Part shown: positions 56,267-64,000 of the stretch, piece after piece
Layout of the letters: the number at the start of each line of letters is the position of its first letter
Position numbering within the stretch: position 1 is the stretch's first letter
Made by a program: the position numbers and the translations under genes
Notes under the pieces: generated by a model
Seen by the model: the letters and a program-made list of their open reading frames with translations, nothing else
Database searches by the model: none
What the model was told of the DNA's origin: nothing
Assembly (NCBI RefSeq): GCF_001713375.1
Contig: NZ_CP016449.1
Span: forward strand, 2,604,001 to 2,668,000
Direction of reading: 5' to 3'
DNA length: 64,000 nt
Source of the DNA: Hydrogenophaga sp. RAC07
GTDB taxonomy: Bacteria; Pseudomonadota; Gammaproteobacteria; Burkholderiales; Burkholderiaceae_C

Positions 56267-57076
56267 ATGGCCACGACCCCACCCAGCACCCCCGACGCAC
56301 CCGCGAACGACGGCCGCACCGCGCCCGAGGTGGGTGCGTCCGAGCACAGCGCGCCGGCCTTCAGCCCGCTCTACCAGCAGATCAAGACGCTGATCCTGCG
56401 CAGCCTTCAGGCCAGCGAATGGAAGCCGGGTGACATGATCCCGAGCGAATTCGACCTGGCCGCCCGCTTCAAGGTCAGCCAGGGCACGGTGCGCAAGGCC
56501 ATCGACGAACTCGCCACCGACAACCTGCTGGTGCGCCGCCAGGGCAAGGGCACGTTTGTGGCCACGCACTCCGAGCAGCACATCCAGTACCGCTTCCTGC
56601 GCCTGCTGCCCGACACCGGCTCGCTCGAAGACCAGGGCACGGCTGAGCGACGAATCATCGAATGCCGCCGCCTGCGCGCACCCGCCGAGGTGGCACGCCA
56701 GCTCGCCCTGCGCACAGGCGACCCGTTGCTGCAGGTCAAGCGTGTGCTCACCTTTGCCCAGGTGCCCGCCATCCTCGAAGAAATCTGGCTGCCTGGCGTG
56801 CCCTTCAAGGGGCTGACGCTGGAAACCCTGGCAGACGACAAGGGCCCCATGTACGCCTTGTTTGAAGCCCAGTTCGGTGTGCGCATGGTGCGCGCGGTCG
56901 AGAAGATCAAGGCCGTGGCCGCCGACAGCGAGACCGCCACGTTGCTGGGTGTGCCCGAGGGCTCGCCGCTGCTCAGCGTCGAACGTCTGGCCTTCACTTA
57001 CAACGACACCCCGATGGAACTGCGGCGCGGGCTCTACCGCACCGACACCCGTCACTATCGCAACGAACTGAGCTGA
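56267..57076 (+). CDS. GntR-family (HutC/UTRA-type) transcriptional regulator
   Basis: 269 aa. Disordered N-terminus to about 30, winged HTH at about 33-100 (LYQQIKTLILRSL, IPSEFDLAARFKVSQGTVRK, VRRQGKGTFVA) and a UTRA ligand domain to the end (AILEEIWLPGVPFKGLTLE, LLSVERLAFTYNDTPMELRR). ATG 56267 chosen; no clear Shine-Dalgarno. Located between the divergent mdh group and the sdh operon, so it is a strong candidate for a TCA-cycle regulator sensing a cycle intermediate. The ligand is unknown. Confidence 0.92.
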   Translation: MATTPPSTPDAPANDGRTAPEVGASEHSAPAFSPLYQQIKTLILRSLQASEWKPGDMIPSEFDLAARFKVSQGTVRKAIDELATDNLLVRRQGKGTFVATHSEQHIQYRFLRLLPDTGSLEDQGTAERRIIECRRLRAPAEVARQLALRTGDPLLQVKRVLTFAQVPAILEEIWLPGVPFKGLTLETLADDKGPMYALFEAQFGVRMVRAVEKIKAVAADSETATLLGVPEGSPLLSVERLAFTYNDTPMELRRGLYRTDTRHYRNELS

Positions 57077-57238
57077 CTCGCCGCTGCTATGCCCTTGATA
57101 GCCCCGCGCCTGCATCCGGTGTCAGTCTCACGATTGGTGCGTTGCAATAGAATTTGACACCCGGTGGTTGCAGTTACCAACGCGTTACACCACCGACATC
57201 CCTTCCCCGCACCCCCTCTGCGCAAGAAAGTCCCCACC

Positions 57239-57670
57239 ATGACCGAGTTGACCAAGAAGCGGCCCGAGTTCCGCAACATCAACGCATTCAAGGATCTGAC
57301 CACCTACCGCCTGCCGCCCGCAGGCTGGGTGTCGATCCTGCACCGCGCCAGCGGTGGCCTGATGTTCATCCTGTTGCCCCTGATCGTCTGGCTGTTCGAC
57401 ACATCGGTGTCTTCCGAGATCTCGTTCGAACGCTTCAGCGGGGCCTTCTCGGCTGGCCTGGGCTTCGTGCCGGGCTGGTTCTTCAAGCTCGTGGTGCTGG
57501 CCCTGATCTGGGCCTACCTGCACCACCTGATTGCCGGTGTGCGCCACCTCTACATGGACGCGTGCCATGCGGTGAGCAAGGAGTTCGGCAAGTCATCGGC
57601 CATCGTCACGCTGGTCCTGAGCATTGGCCTAACCGTGCTGCTTGGCGCCAAGCTGTTCGGGTTGTATTGA
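57239..57670 (+). CDS. sdhC: Succinate dehydrogenase cytochrome b556 subunit
   Basis: 143-aa membrane anchor of complex II. Three TM helices; quinone/heme-site motif SILHRASGG (H35, R36) and YLHHLIAGVRHLYMD with candidate heme ligand in 95-103. The start ATG 57239 follows a 162-base leader; a -10-like TAGAAT at 57148-57153 is present but without a good -35. First gene of sdhCDAB. Confidence 0.95.
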   Translation: MTELTKKRPEFRNINAFKDLTTYRLPPAGWVSILHRASGGLMFILLPLIVWLFDTSVSSEISFERFSGAFSAGLGFVPGWFFKLVVLALIWAYLHHLIAGVRHLYMDACHAVSKEFGKSSAIVTLVLSIGLTVLLGAKLFGLY

Positions 57671-57720
57671 TTTGCGGGTCAGATCTTCAGCTCTGACCCC
57701 AACTGACTAGGAAATTGGAT

Positions 57721-58086
57721 ATGTCTGTCAACTACGGTTCCAAACGCGTCGTCACCGGCGCCCACTACGGCCTGCGCGACTGGCTCGCCCAGCGCATCAC
57801 CGCCGCCATCATGGCGCTGTTCACCCTGATCCTGCTGGTGCAGGTGCTGTTCTCCAAGGGCCCGATCGGCTACGACAGCTGGGCCGGCATCTTCTCGGCC
57901 CAGTGGATGAAGGCCCTGACCTTCGCCGTCTTCCTCGCCCTGACCTACCACGTGTGGGTCGGCATGCGCGACATCTGGATGGACTACGTCAAGCCCGCAG
58001 GCATCCGCCTGGTGCTCCACGTGTTCACCATGGTTTGGCTCCTGTCCTGTCTGGGCTGGGCTGTTCAAGTTCTCTGGAGGCTCTGA
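57721..58086 (+). CDS. sdhD: Succinate dehydrogenase membrane anchor subunit
   Basis: 121 aa, three TM helices. GAHYGLRDWLAQRITAA, candidate heme ligand H77 in YHVWVGMRDIWMDYV and Y89, which corresponds to the quinone-site tyrosine. ATG 57721 with AGGAAA upstream is preferred to an in-frame TTG at 57715. 50 bases after sdhC. Confidence 0.95.
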   Translation: MSVNYGSKRVVTGAHYGLRDWLAQRITAAIMALFTLILLVQVLFSKGPIGYDSWAGIFSAQWMKALTFAVFLALTYHVWVGMRDIWMDYVKPAGIRLVLHVFTMVWLLSCLGWAVQVLWRL

Positions 58087-58090
58087 AGCA

Positions 58091-59896
58091 ATGACCGCTA
58101 CCGCAAATCTTCCCAAGCGTCAGTTCGACGTTGTCATCGTCGGAGCCGGTGGTTCCGGCATGCGCGCCTCGCTGCAACTGGCGCGCGCCGGCCTCAAGGT
58201 GGCCGTGCTCTCCAAGGTGTTCCCGACCCGTTCGCACACGGTGGCCGCGCAAGGCGGCATCGGCGCCTCACTCGGCAACATGAACGAGGACAACTGGCAC
58301 TACCACTTCTACGACACCATCAAGGGTTCCGACTGGCTCGGCGACCAGGATGCGATCGAGTTCATGTGCCGCGAAGCCCCCAAGGTCGTGTACGAACTGG
58401 AGCATTTCGGCATGCCCTTCGACCGCAACCCCGACGGCACCATCTACCAGCGTCCGTTCGGTGGCCACACCGCCAACTACGGCGAGAAGCCCGTGCAGCG
58501 CGCCTGCGCTGCAGCCGACCGCACCGGCCACGCCATGCTGCACACGCTGTACCAGCAGAACGTGCAGGCCCGCACCACCTTCTTTGTTGAATGGATGGCG
58601 CTTGACCTGATCCGCGACGCCAGCGGCGACGTGCTCGGCGTGACCGCGCTGGAAATGGAAACCGGCGAGACCTACGTGCTGGAAGCCAAGACCACGCTGC
58701 TGGCCACGGGCGGCGCAGGCCGCATCTTTGCGGCCTCCACCAACGCCTTCATCAACACCGGTGATGGCCTGGGCATGGCGGCACGCGCCGGCATCCCGCT
58801 GGAGGACATGGAGTTCTGGCAGTTCCACCCCACCGGCGTGGCCGGCGCCGGCGTGTTGCTGACCGAAGGCTGCCGTGGCGAAGGCGCGATTCTGCTCAAC
58901 AGCGAAGGCGAGCGCTTCATGGAGCGCTACGCGCCCACCTTGAAGGATCTGGCGCCACGCGACTTCGTGTCGCGTTGCATGGACCAGGAGATCAAGGAAG
59001 GCCGCGGTTGTGGTCCGAACAAGGACTACGTGCTCTTGAAGCTCGACCACCTGGGCGCGGAAACCATCCACAAGCGCCTGCCTTCGGTGTACGAGATCGG
59101 CGTGAACTTCGCCAACGTGGACATCACGCGCGAGCCGATCCCCGTGGTGCCCACCATCCATTACCAGATGGGTGGCATCCCGACCAACATCAACGGCCAG
59201 GTCGTCACCCCCGATGGCAACGGCGGCCAGGCTGTGGTCAATGGTCTGTACGCTGTGGGCGAATGCTCCTGCGTGAGCGTGCACGGCGCCAACCGCCTGG
59301 GCACGAACTCGCTGCTGGATCTGCTGGTGTTCGGCCGTGCAGCCGGCAACCACATCGTGCAGTTCAACGACAAGAACAAGGTGCACAAACCATTGCCGGT
59401 GGACGCCGCCGACAAGACGCTGGCGCGCCTGGCCCGGCTGGACAACACCACCGGCGGCGAGTACGCGCAAGACGTGGCCAACGACCTGCGCGCCGCGATG
59501 CAGCAACACGCCGGCGTGTTCCGCACCCAGGCCAGCATGGACGAAGGGGTTGCCAAGATCAACGCCATGCGCGCCCGTGTGAACAACATCGCGCTGAAAG
59601 ACAAGTCCAAGGTCTTCAACACCGCGCGCATCGAAGCGCTGGAAGTGGAAAACCTGATCGAGTGCGCGCAGGCCACCATGACATCGGCCGCCGCCCGCCA
59701 CGAGTGCCGTGGCGCACACACGGTCAACGACTACGAGCGCCCCGCCGACGACGCGCAGTTCCCGCTGGGCCGCAACGACGCCGAGTGGATGAAACACACG
59801 CTCTGGCACAGCGCCGACAACAGCCTGACCTACAAGGCCGTGAATTTGAAGCCGCTGACGGTTGATTCCGTCCCTCCCAAAGTTAGAACCTTTTAA
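58091..59896 (+). CDS. sdhA: Succinate dehydrogenase flavoprotein subunit
   Basis: 601-aa catalytic subunit oxidising succinate to fumarate. FAD dinucleotide motif VVIVGAGGSGMRASLQL, covalent-FAD histidine H49 in FPTRSHTVAAQGG, active-site HPTGVAGAGVLLTEGCRGEG and NRLGTNSLLDLLVFGRAAG, and C-terminal RHECRGAHTVNDYERPADD (last two stretches partly conserved spacing). The length fits the family. Its start is four bases after the sdhD stop. Confidence 0.98.
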   Translation: MTATANLPKRQFDVVIVGAGGSGMRASLQLARAGLKVAVLSKVFPTRSHTVAAQGGIGASLGNMNEDNWHYHFYDTIKGSDWLGDQDAIEFMCREAPKVVYELEHFGMPFDRNPDGTIYQRPFGGHTANYGEKPVQRACAAADRTGHAMLHTLYQQNVQARTTFFVEWMALDLIRDASGDVLGVTALEMETGETYVLEAKTTLLATGGAGRIFAASTNAFINTGDGLGMAARAGIPLEDMEFWQFHPTGVAGAGVLLTEGCRGEGAILLNSEGERFMERYAPTLKDLAPRDFVSRCMDQEIKEGRGCGPNKDYVLLKLDHLGAETIHKRLPSVYEIGVNFANVDITREPIPVVPTIHYQMGGIPTNINGQVVTPDGNGGQAVVNGLYAVGECSCVSVHGANRLGTNSLLDLLVFGRAAGNHIVQFNDKNKVHKPLPVDAADKTLARLARLDNTTGGEYAQDVANDLRAAMQQHAGVFRTQASMDEGVAKINAMRARVNNIALKDKSKVFNTARIEALEVENLIECAQATMTSAAARHECRGAHTVNDYERPADDAQFPLGRNDAEWMKHTLWHSADNSLTYKAVNLKPLTVDSVPPKVRTF

Positions 59897-59903
59897 ACAC
59901 CCC

Positions 59904-59970
59904 GCGCGCCTTTGGCGCACCCCTCCAGGGGCGGCGCCTGCGGCCTGGCAAAGCCAGTTCCGCGGCGCCC
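59904..59970. repeat. REP-like hairpin cluster between sdhA and sdhB
   Basis: Three adjacent small hairpins: GCGCC-TTT-GGCGC (59906-59918), CCCCT-CC-AGGGG (59920-59931) and CTGGC-AAA-GCCAG (59945-59957), followed by GCGGCGCC that can pair with the upstream GGCGCC. I recall this type of intergenic box as dispersed in Comamonadaceae genomes; copy number cannot be checked here. Confidence 0.6.
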
Positions 59971-59990
59971 TTGAACAAGAAGGAAACATC

Positions 59991-60695
59991 ATGGCCAAAC
60001 GCACATTCAAGATCTACCGCTACGACCCCGAGAAGGACGCCAAGCCCTACATGCAGACGATCGAGGTGGAGCTCGACGGTCACGAGCGCATGCTGCTGGA
60101 CGCGTTGATGAAGCTCAAGGCGGTGGATCCCTCGATCTCGTTCCGCCGTTCGTGCCGCGAAGGCGTGTGCGGCTCGGATGCGATGAACATCAACGGCAAG
60201 AACGGCCTGGCCTGCCTGACCAACATGAACACGCTGCCCGGCGTGATCACACTCAAGCCCCTGCCAGGCCTGCCCGTGGTGCGCGACCTGATCGTGGACA
60301 TGACGCTGTTCTTCAAGCAATACAACAGCATCAAGCCCTACCTGATCAACGACACCGTGGCACCCGAAAAGGAGCGCCTGCAGAGCCCCGAAGAGCGCGA
60401 CGAGCTCAACGGCCTGTACGAGTGCATCCTGTGCGCGAGCTGCTCCACCAGCTGCCCCAGCTTCTGGTGGAACCCCGACAAGTTCGTCGGTCCCGCTGGC
60501 CTGCTGCAGGCCTACCGCTTCATCGCCGACAGCCGCGACCAGGGCACGGCCGAGCGTCTGGACAACCTCGAAGATCCGTACCGCCTCTTCCGCTGCCACA
60601 CCATCATGAACTGCGTGGACGTCTGCCCCAAGGGTCTGAACCCCACCAAGGCCATCGGCAAGATCAAGGAAATGATGGTGATGCGCTCCGTTTGA
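59991..60695 (+). CDS. sdhB: Succinate dehydrogenase iron-sulfur subunit
   Basis: 234 aa. [2Fe-2S] ligands C55, C60 and C75 (SCREGVCGSDAMNINGK, ACLTN); [4Fe-4S] and [3Fe-4S] ligands C145, C148, C151, C155 (ECILCASCSTSCPSFWW) and C202, C208, C212 (RCHTIMNCVDVCPKGLNP). AAGAAGGAAA precedes ATG 59991. Passes electrons from SdhA to the SdhCD quinone site. Confidence 0.98.
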   Translation: MAKRTFKIYRYDPEKDAKPYMQTIEVELDGHERMLLDALMKLKAVDPSISFRRSCREGVCGSDAMNINGKNGLACLTNMNTLPGVITLKPLPGLPVVRDLIVDMTLFFKQYNSIKPYLINDTVAPEKERLQSPEERDELNGLYECILCASCSTSCPSFWWNPDKFVGPAGLLQAYRFIADSRDQGTAERLDNLEDPYRLFRCHTIMNCVDVCPKGLNPTKAIGKIKEMMVMRSV

Positions 60696-60713
60696 GTGCC
60701 CCGATCCACTCGC

Positions 60714-61031
60714 ATGAACACCGCACCCCACCCCGAACAAGCCACCGACGCAGCGCTGAACGCGCTGCTGGACGAGCGTGCCCTGAGCAAGCTGCGGTGG
60801 CGTTGCCGGCGTGGGCTGCTGGAGAACGACCTTTTCATCGAGCGATTCTTTGCTCGGTACGAATCTGGCTTGACGGTCCGTCAAGCCGATGCCCTGGGAC
60901 TGCTGATGGACCTCTCCGACAACGATCTGCTTGATCTGTTGCTCGGCCGCAAGGCACCCCAGGACGATCTGGCCCGTGACGATGTCACCCGTGTGCTGGG
61001 CATGCTCCGTGCAACCCGGCAATCCGCTTAA
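60714..61031 (+). CDS. sdhE: FAD assembly factor SdhE
   Basis: 105-aa SdhE/YgfY family protein promoting covalent flavinylation of SdhA. Core motif [20 protein letters not shown] (here RRGLLEND at 32-39, the usual RRGxxE) and the helical DLLDLLLG. The N-terminus is longer than E. coli SdhE by about 20 residues. ATG 60714 preferred over GTG 60696. 18 bases after sdhB. Confidence 0.93.
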   Translation: MNTAPHPEQATDAALNALLDERALSKLRWRCRRGLLENDLFIERFFARYESGLTVRQADALGLLMDLSDNDLLDLLLGRKAPQDDLARDDVTRVLGMLRATRQSA

Positions 61032-61056
61032 GCCATTCCCAACAGAAGGAACCCGC

Positions 61057-62367
61057 ATGAAACTCGTTGACAACAAAGCCACCCTGTCGTTCTCCAACGG
61101 CAGCCCCAGCGTGGACCTGCCGGTGTATGCCGGCAGCGTCGGTCCGGACGTGATCGACATCCGCAAGCTGTATGCACAGACCGGCATGTTCACCTACGAC
61201 CCGGGCTTTTTGTCCACAGCCGCCTGCCAGTCGGCCATCACCTACATCGACGGCGACAAGGGCGAGTTGTTGTACCGCGGCTACCCGATCGAGCAGCTCG
61301 CCACGCAGTGCGACTACCTCGACACCTGCCACCTGTTGCTCAAGGGTGAGCTGCCCAACGACTCGGAGCGCCAGGCCTTCCACAAGCTCGTGATCAACCA
61401 CACCATGGTGAACGAGCAGATGCAGTTTTTCCTGCGTGGCTTCCGCCGTGACGCACATCCCATGGCGGTTCTCACGGGCCTGGTCGGCGGACTGTCGGCC
61501 TTCTACCACGACAGCACGGACATCACGAACCCCAAGCACCGCGAAATCGCGGCCATTCGCCTGATCGCCAAGATGCCCACGCTGGTGGCCATGTCGTACA
61601 AGTACGGCATCGGACAGCCCTACATGTACCCGAAGAACGACCTGAGCTATTCGGGCAACTTCCTGCGCATGATGTTCGGCACGCCGTGTGAAGAATATGT
61701 GGTCAACCCCGTGCTCGAGCGCGCACTCGACCGCATCTTCATCCTGCACGCCGACCACGAGCAGAACGCCTCCACGTCGACCGTGCGCCTGTGCGGCTCG
61801 TCGGGCACCAACCCGTTCGCGGCGATCGCCGCCGGTGTGGCCTGCCTGTGGGGCCCGGCCCACGGCGGCGCCAACGAAGCCTGCCTGAACATGCTGGAAG
61901 ACATCCAGCGCCAGGGTGGCGTGTCCAAGGTCGGCGAGTTCATGGAGAAGGTCAAGGACAAGAACTCCGGCGTCAAGCTCATGGGCTTTGGTCACCGCGT
62001 GTACAAGAACTACGACCCGCGCGCCAAGCTCATGCAGGAAACCTGCAACGAGGTCCTGCAGGAACTCGGCCTGGAGAACGACCCGCTGTTCAAGCTCGCC
62101 AAGGAGCTGGAGAAGATTGCGCTGGAAGACGAGTACTTCGTCTCGCGCAAGCTCTATCCCAACGTGGACTTTTACTCCGGCATCGTGCAGCGCGCCATCG
62201 GCATCCCGGTGAACCTGTTCACCGGCATCTTCGCTCTGGCCCGCACGGTCGGCTGGATTGCCCAGCTCAACGAGATGATTGGCGACCCCGAGTACAAGAT
62301 CGGCCGTCCACGCCAGCTGTTCACCGGCTCGCCACGCCGCGACATCAAGCCGCTGGAAACGCGCTGA
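61057..62367 (+). CDS. gltA: Citrate synthase
   Basis: 436-aa hexameric type II citrate synthase. Catalytic motifs intact: [28 protein letters not shown] and [17 protein letters not shown]-terminal extension domain ([19 protein letters not shown] region) typical of NADH-regulated Gram-negative enzymes. AGAAGGAACCC precedes ATG 61057. Last gene of the sdh operon, before a terminator. Confidence 0.98.
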   Translation: MKLVDNKATLSFSNGSPSVDLPVYAGSVGPDVIDIRKLYAQTGMFTYDPGFLSTAACQSAITYIDGDKGELLYRGYPIEQLATQCDYLDTCHLLLKGELPNDSERQAFHKLVINHTMVNEQMQFFLRGFRRDAHPMAVLTGLVGGLSAFYHDSTDITNPKHREIAAIRLIAKMPTLVAMSYKYGIGQPYMYPKNDLSYSGNFLRMMFGTPCEEYVVNPVLERALDRIFILHADHEQNASTSTVRLCGSSGTNPFAAIAAGVACLWGPAHGGANEACLNMLEDIQRQGGVSKVGEFMEKVKDKNSGVKLMGFGHRVYKNYDPRAKLMQETCNEVLQELGLENDPLFKLAKELEKIALEDEYFVSRKLYPNVDFYSGIVQRAIGIPVNLFTGIFALARTVGWIAQLNEMIGDPEYKIGRPRQLFTGSPRRDIKPLETR

Positions 62368-62387
62368 TCCGCTTGCGTTGAACGCAG

Positions 62388-62422
62388 CGCCCGCGGCACC
62401 TCCCGGTGCAGCGGGCGTTTTT
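62388..62422 (+). terminator. Rho-independent terminator after gltA
   Basis: CGCCCGC and GCGGGCG outer stem with an inner GGCACC/GGTGC stem, followed by TTTTT. Starts 21 bases after the gltA stop. Confidence 0.92.
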
Positions 62423-62494
62423 CATTCGGAGCCCGTAAAATCGAGGGCTCTCCAGTTTTCAGGATCGCCGCCAGCGATCATCAACGGAACCGCC

Positions 62495-63916
62495 ATGGGA
62501 CGCACGCTCTACGACAAGATCTGGGACGAACACGTCGTCCACACCGAAGACGACGGCACGTCCGTGCTCTACATCGACCGGCATCTGGTGCACGAAGTCA
62601 CCAGCCCCCAGGCGTTTGAAGGACTGCGCCAGGCCGGCCGCAAGGTCTGGCGGGTGAGCTCGGTGGTGGCCACCGCCGACCACAACACGCCCACCACCGG
62701 CTGGGAACTGGGCTACGACGGCATCACCGACCCGATCAGCAAAGAGCAGATCACCACGCTGAACAGCAACATCGCCGAATTCGGCGCCGCCGCGTTCTTC
62801 CCCTTCATGTCCAAACGCCAAGGCATCGTGCACGTGATCGGCCCTGAAAACGGCGCCACCCTGCCCGGCATGACGGTGGTCTGCGGCGACAGCCACACGT
62901 CCACCCACGGCGCGTTCGGCGCGCTCGCGCACGGCATCGGCACCAGCGAGGTCGAACATGTGCTGGCCACGCAGACGCTGCTGGCCAAGAAAGCGAAAAA
63001 CATGCTGGTGCGCGTGGACGGCCAACTCGCCAAGGGCTGCACCGCCAAAGACATCGTTCTCGCCATCATCGGCAAGATCGGCACTGCTGGCGGCACCGGG
63101 TACACCATCGAGTTCGGCGGCACCGCCATCCGCGCTCTGAGCATCGAAGGTCGCATGACGGTGTGCAACATGGCCATCGAAGGCGGTGCACGTGCTGGCC
63201 TGGTCGCGGTGGATGAAAAGACCATCGAGTACGTCAGGGGTCGCCCGCTCTCGCCCACGGGTGTGGAGTGGGACCACGCAGTGGCGTACTGGAATACGCT
63301 GCAGTCCGACGCCGACGCGAAGTTCGATGCGGTGGTCGAACTCGACGCCAGCAGAATCGTGCCGCAGGTCACCTGGGGTACCTCGCCCGAAATGGTGCTG
63401 GGGATCGACGGCAACGTGCCCGATCCCGACCGCGAAAAAGACGTCAACAAGCGCGGTGCCATCGAACGCGCCCTGACCTACATGGGCCTGCAGCCGGGCA
63501 AGGCGCTCGACGACATTTTTGTCGACAAGGTCTTCATCGGCTCCTGCACCAACAGCCGCATCGAAGACATGCGCGAAGCCGCGGCGGTGGTGAAGAAGCT
63601 CGGACAGAAGGTGGCCAAAAACGTGAAGCTGGCCATGGTGGTCCCGGGCTCTGGTCTGGTGAAAGCCCAGGCCGAGCGCGAAGGCCTGCACGAGATCTTC
63701 AAAGCCGCCGGCTTCGAGTGGCGCGAACCCGGCTGCTCGATGTGCCTGGCCATGAACGCCGACCGGCTTGAGCCGGGCGAGCGCTGCGCTTCCACCAGCA
63801 ACCGCAACTTCGAAGGGCGCCAGGGCGCCGGCGGTCGCACGCATCTGGTTTCCCCCGCCATGGCGGCCGCTGCGGCTGTGCATGGTCATTTCGTTGATGT
63901 CCGTCAATTTGCCTGA
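62495..63916 (+). CDS. leuC: 3-isopropylmalate dehydratase large subunit
   Basis: 473-aa LeuC, leucine biosynthesis (2-isopropylmalate to 3-isopropylmalate) together with LeuD. Aconitase-fold motifs [37 protein letters not shown] with the first cluster cysteine, and [19 protein letters not shown] with the other two. ATG 62495 follows GGAACCGCC. leuD is expected just beyond the window after the small lipoprotein gene. Confidence 0.98.
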   Translation: MGRTLYDKIWDEHVVHTEDDGTSVLYIDRHLVHEVTSPQAFEGLRQAGRKVWRVSSVVATADHNTPTTGWELGYDGITDPISKEQITTLNSNIAEFGAAAFFPFMSKRQGIVHVIGPENGATLPGMTVVCGDSHTSTHGAFGALAHGIGTSEVEHVLATQTLLAKKAKNMLVRVDGQLAKGCTAKDIVLAIIGKIGTAGGTGYTIEFGGTAIRALSIEGRMTVCNMAIEGGARAGLVAVDEKTIEYVRGRPLSPTGVEWDHAVAYWNTLQSDADAKFDAVVELDASRIVPQVTWGTSPEMVLGIDGNVPDPDREKDVNKRGAIERALTYMGLQPGKALDDIFVDKVFIGSCTNSRIEDMREAAAVVKKLGQKVAKNVKLAMVVPGSGLVKAQAEREGLHEIFKAAGFEWREPGCSMCLAMNADRLEPGERCASTSNRNFEGRQGAGGRTHLVSPAMAAAAAVHGHFVDVRQFA

Positions 63917-63928
63917 AAGGAAGAGTTC

Positions 63929-64000
63929 ATGAAATCGATCGCTACCCTCCTCGCTGCTGCTTTCGTGCTGGCCTTGGCTGGCTGCAACACCGTTCAGGGT
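63929..64000 (+). CDS. Entericidin-like small lipoprotein (partial, 5' end only)
   Basis: 24 codons visible: MKSIATLLAAAFVLALAGCN followed by TVQG, a lipoprotein signal with lipobox LAGC (C19). GGAAGAGTTC precedes ATG 63929. This matches entericidin A/B-type lipoproteins, which Burkholderiales often carry between leuC and leuD. Only 12 bases after the leuC stop. Confidence 0.85.
   Translation, partial: MKSIATLLAAAFVLALAGCNTVQG

Noticed and set aside
57154..57182. TTGACA at 57154 as the -35 of an sdhC promoter
   Set aside because: No -10-like hexamer at 16-18 bases downstream; only a separate TAGAAT upstream of it, without a matching -35.
57671..57720. Possible small gene or attenuator between sdhC and sdhD
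   Set aside because: Only 50 bases, no hairpin with T-run and no open frame with a start signal.

Overview
The window is GC-rich, gene-dense bacterial DNA. Gene content and order point to a betaproteobacterium of the order Burkholderiales, probably family Comamonadaceae (Hydrogenophaga-like, but the genus cannot be fixed from sequence alone). The indicators are the mdh / gntR / sdhCDAB / sdhE / gltA block, leuC followed by an entericidin-type lipoprotein, a Bug-type solute-binding protein and paired OmpA-like proteins. No rRNA, tRNA, IS element, integrase or CRISPR array was seen.

Positions 1-29481 (all minus strand) hold an extracellular contractile injection system (eCIS, a phage-tail-like particle related to Afp/PVC). 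In transcription order it encodes: a DUF4255 terminator/cap protein, an Ig-like accessory protein, a sheath, a tube, a second divergent sheath and a second tube, an Afp7-like adaptor, a 56-residue DUF5908-like protein, a spike split into two genes (gpD-like and gpV-like), an unknown protein ending in a hydrophobic segment, a gp25 wedge protein, a baseplate-J-like protein, an Afp12-like protein with a long extra N-terminal part, three consecutive proteins (316, 754 and 1612 aa) sharing one N-terminal domain, a tape-measure-like protein, an AAA+ ATPase, and a large acidic protein that runs off the left edge. Most junctions overlap (ATGA, GTGA, TGATG) or are a few bases wide, so this reads as one operon. 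No PAAR tip and no classical tail fibre were recognised. The three-paralogue block and the hydrophobic-tailed protein occupy those positions and are the least explained part of the window.

Positions 29763-39139 (minus) hold a Bug-type binding protein overlapping an FAD monooxygenase, a trypsin-like protease / MoxR / DUF58 / VWA cluster, and aconitase acnA. Positions 39416-43680 form a cell-surface block: a DUF3494 (ice-binding-fold) lipoprotein, two OmpA-like proteins with nearly identical C-terminal DNA, a DUF3309 micro-protein and a collagen-like lipoprotein. Positions 43744-45114 are a small membrane protein divergent from an XRE/MmyB-type regulator with a perfect 17-bp palindrome between them. 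Positions 45115-51271 (minus) are a complete group-2 Mrp cation/proton antiporter (fused A-B, then C, D, E, F, G).

Positions 51371-62367 are a TCA-cycle supercluster: mdh, a CitE-like lyase and acnB on minus; gntR, sdhC, sdhD, sdhA, sdhB, sdhE and gltA on plus. Divergent promoters and a palindromic candidate GntR operator lie between mdh and gntR. The window ends in leucine biosynthesis (leuC) and the start of an entericidin-like lipoprotein gene.
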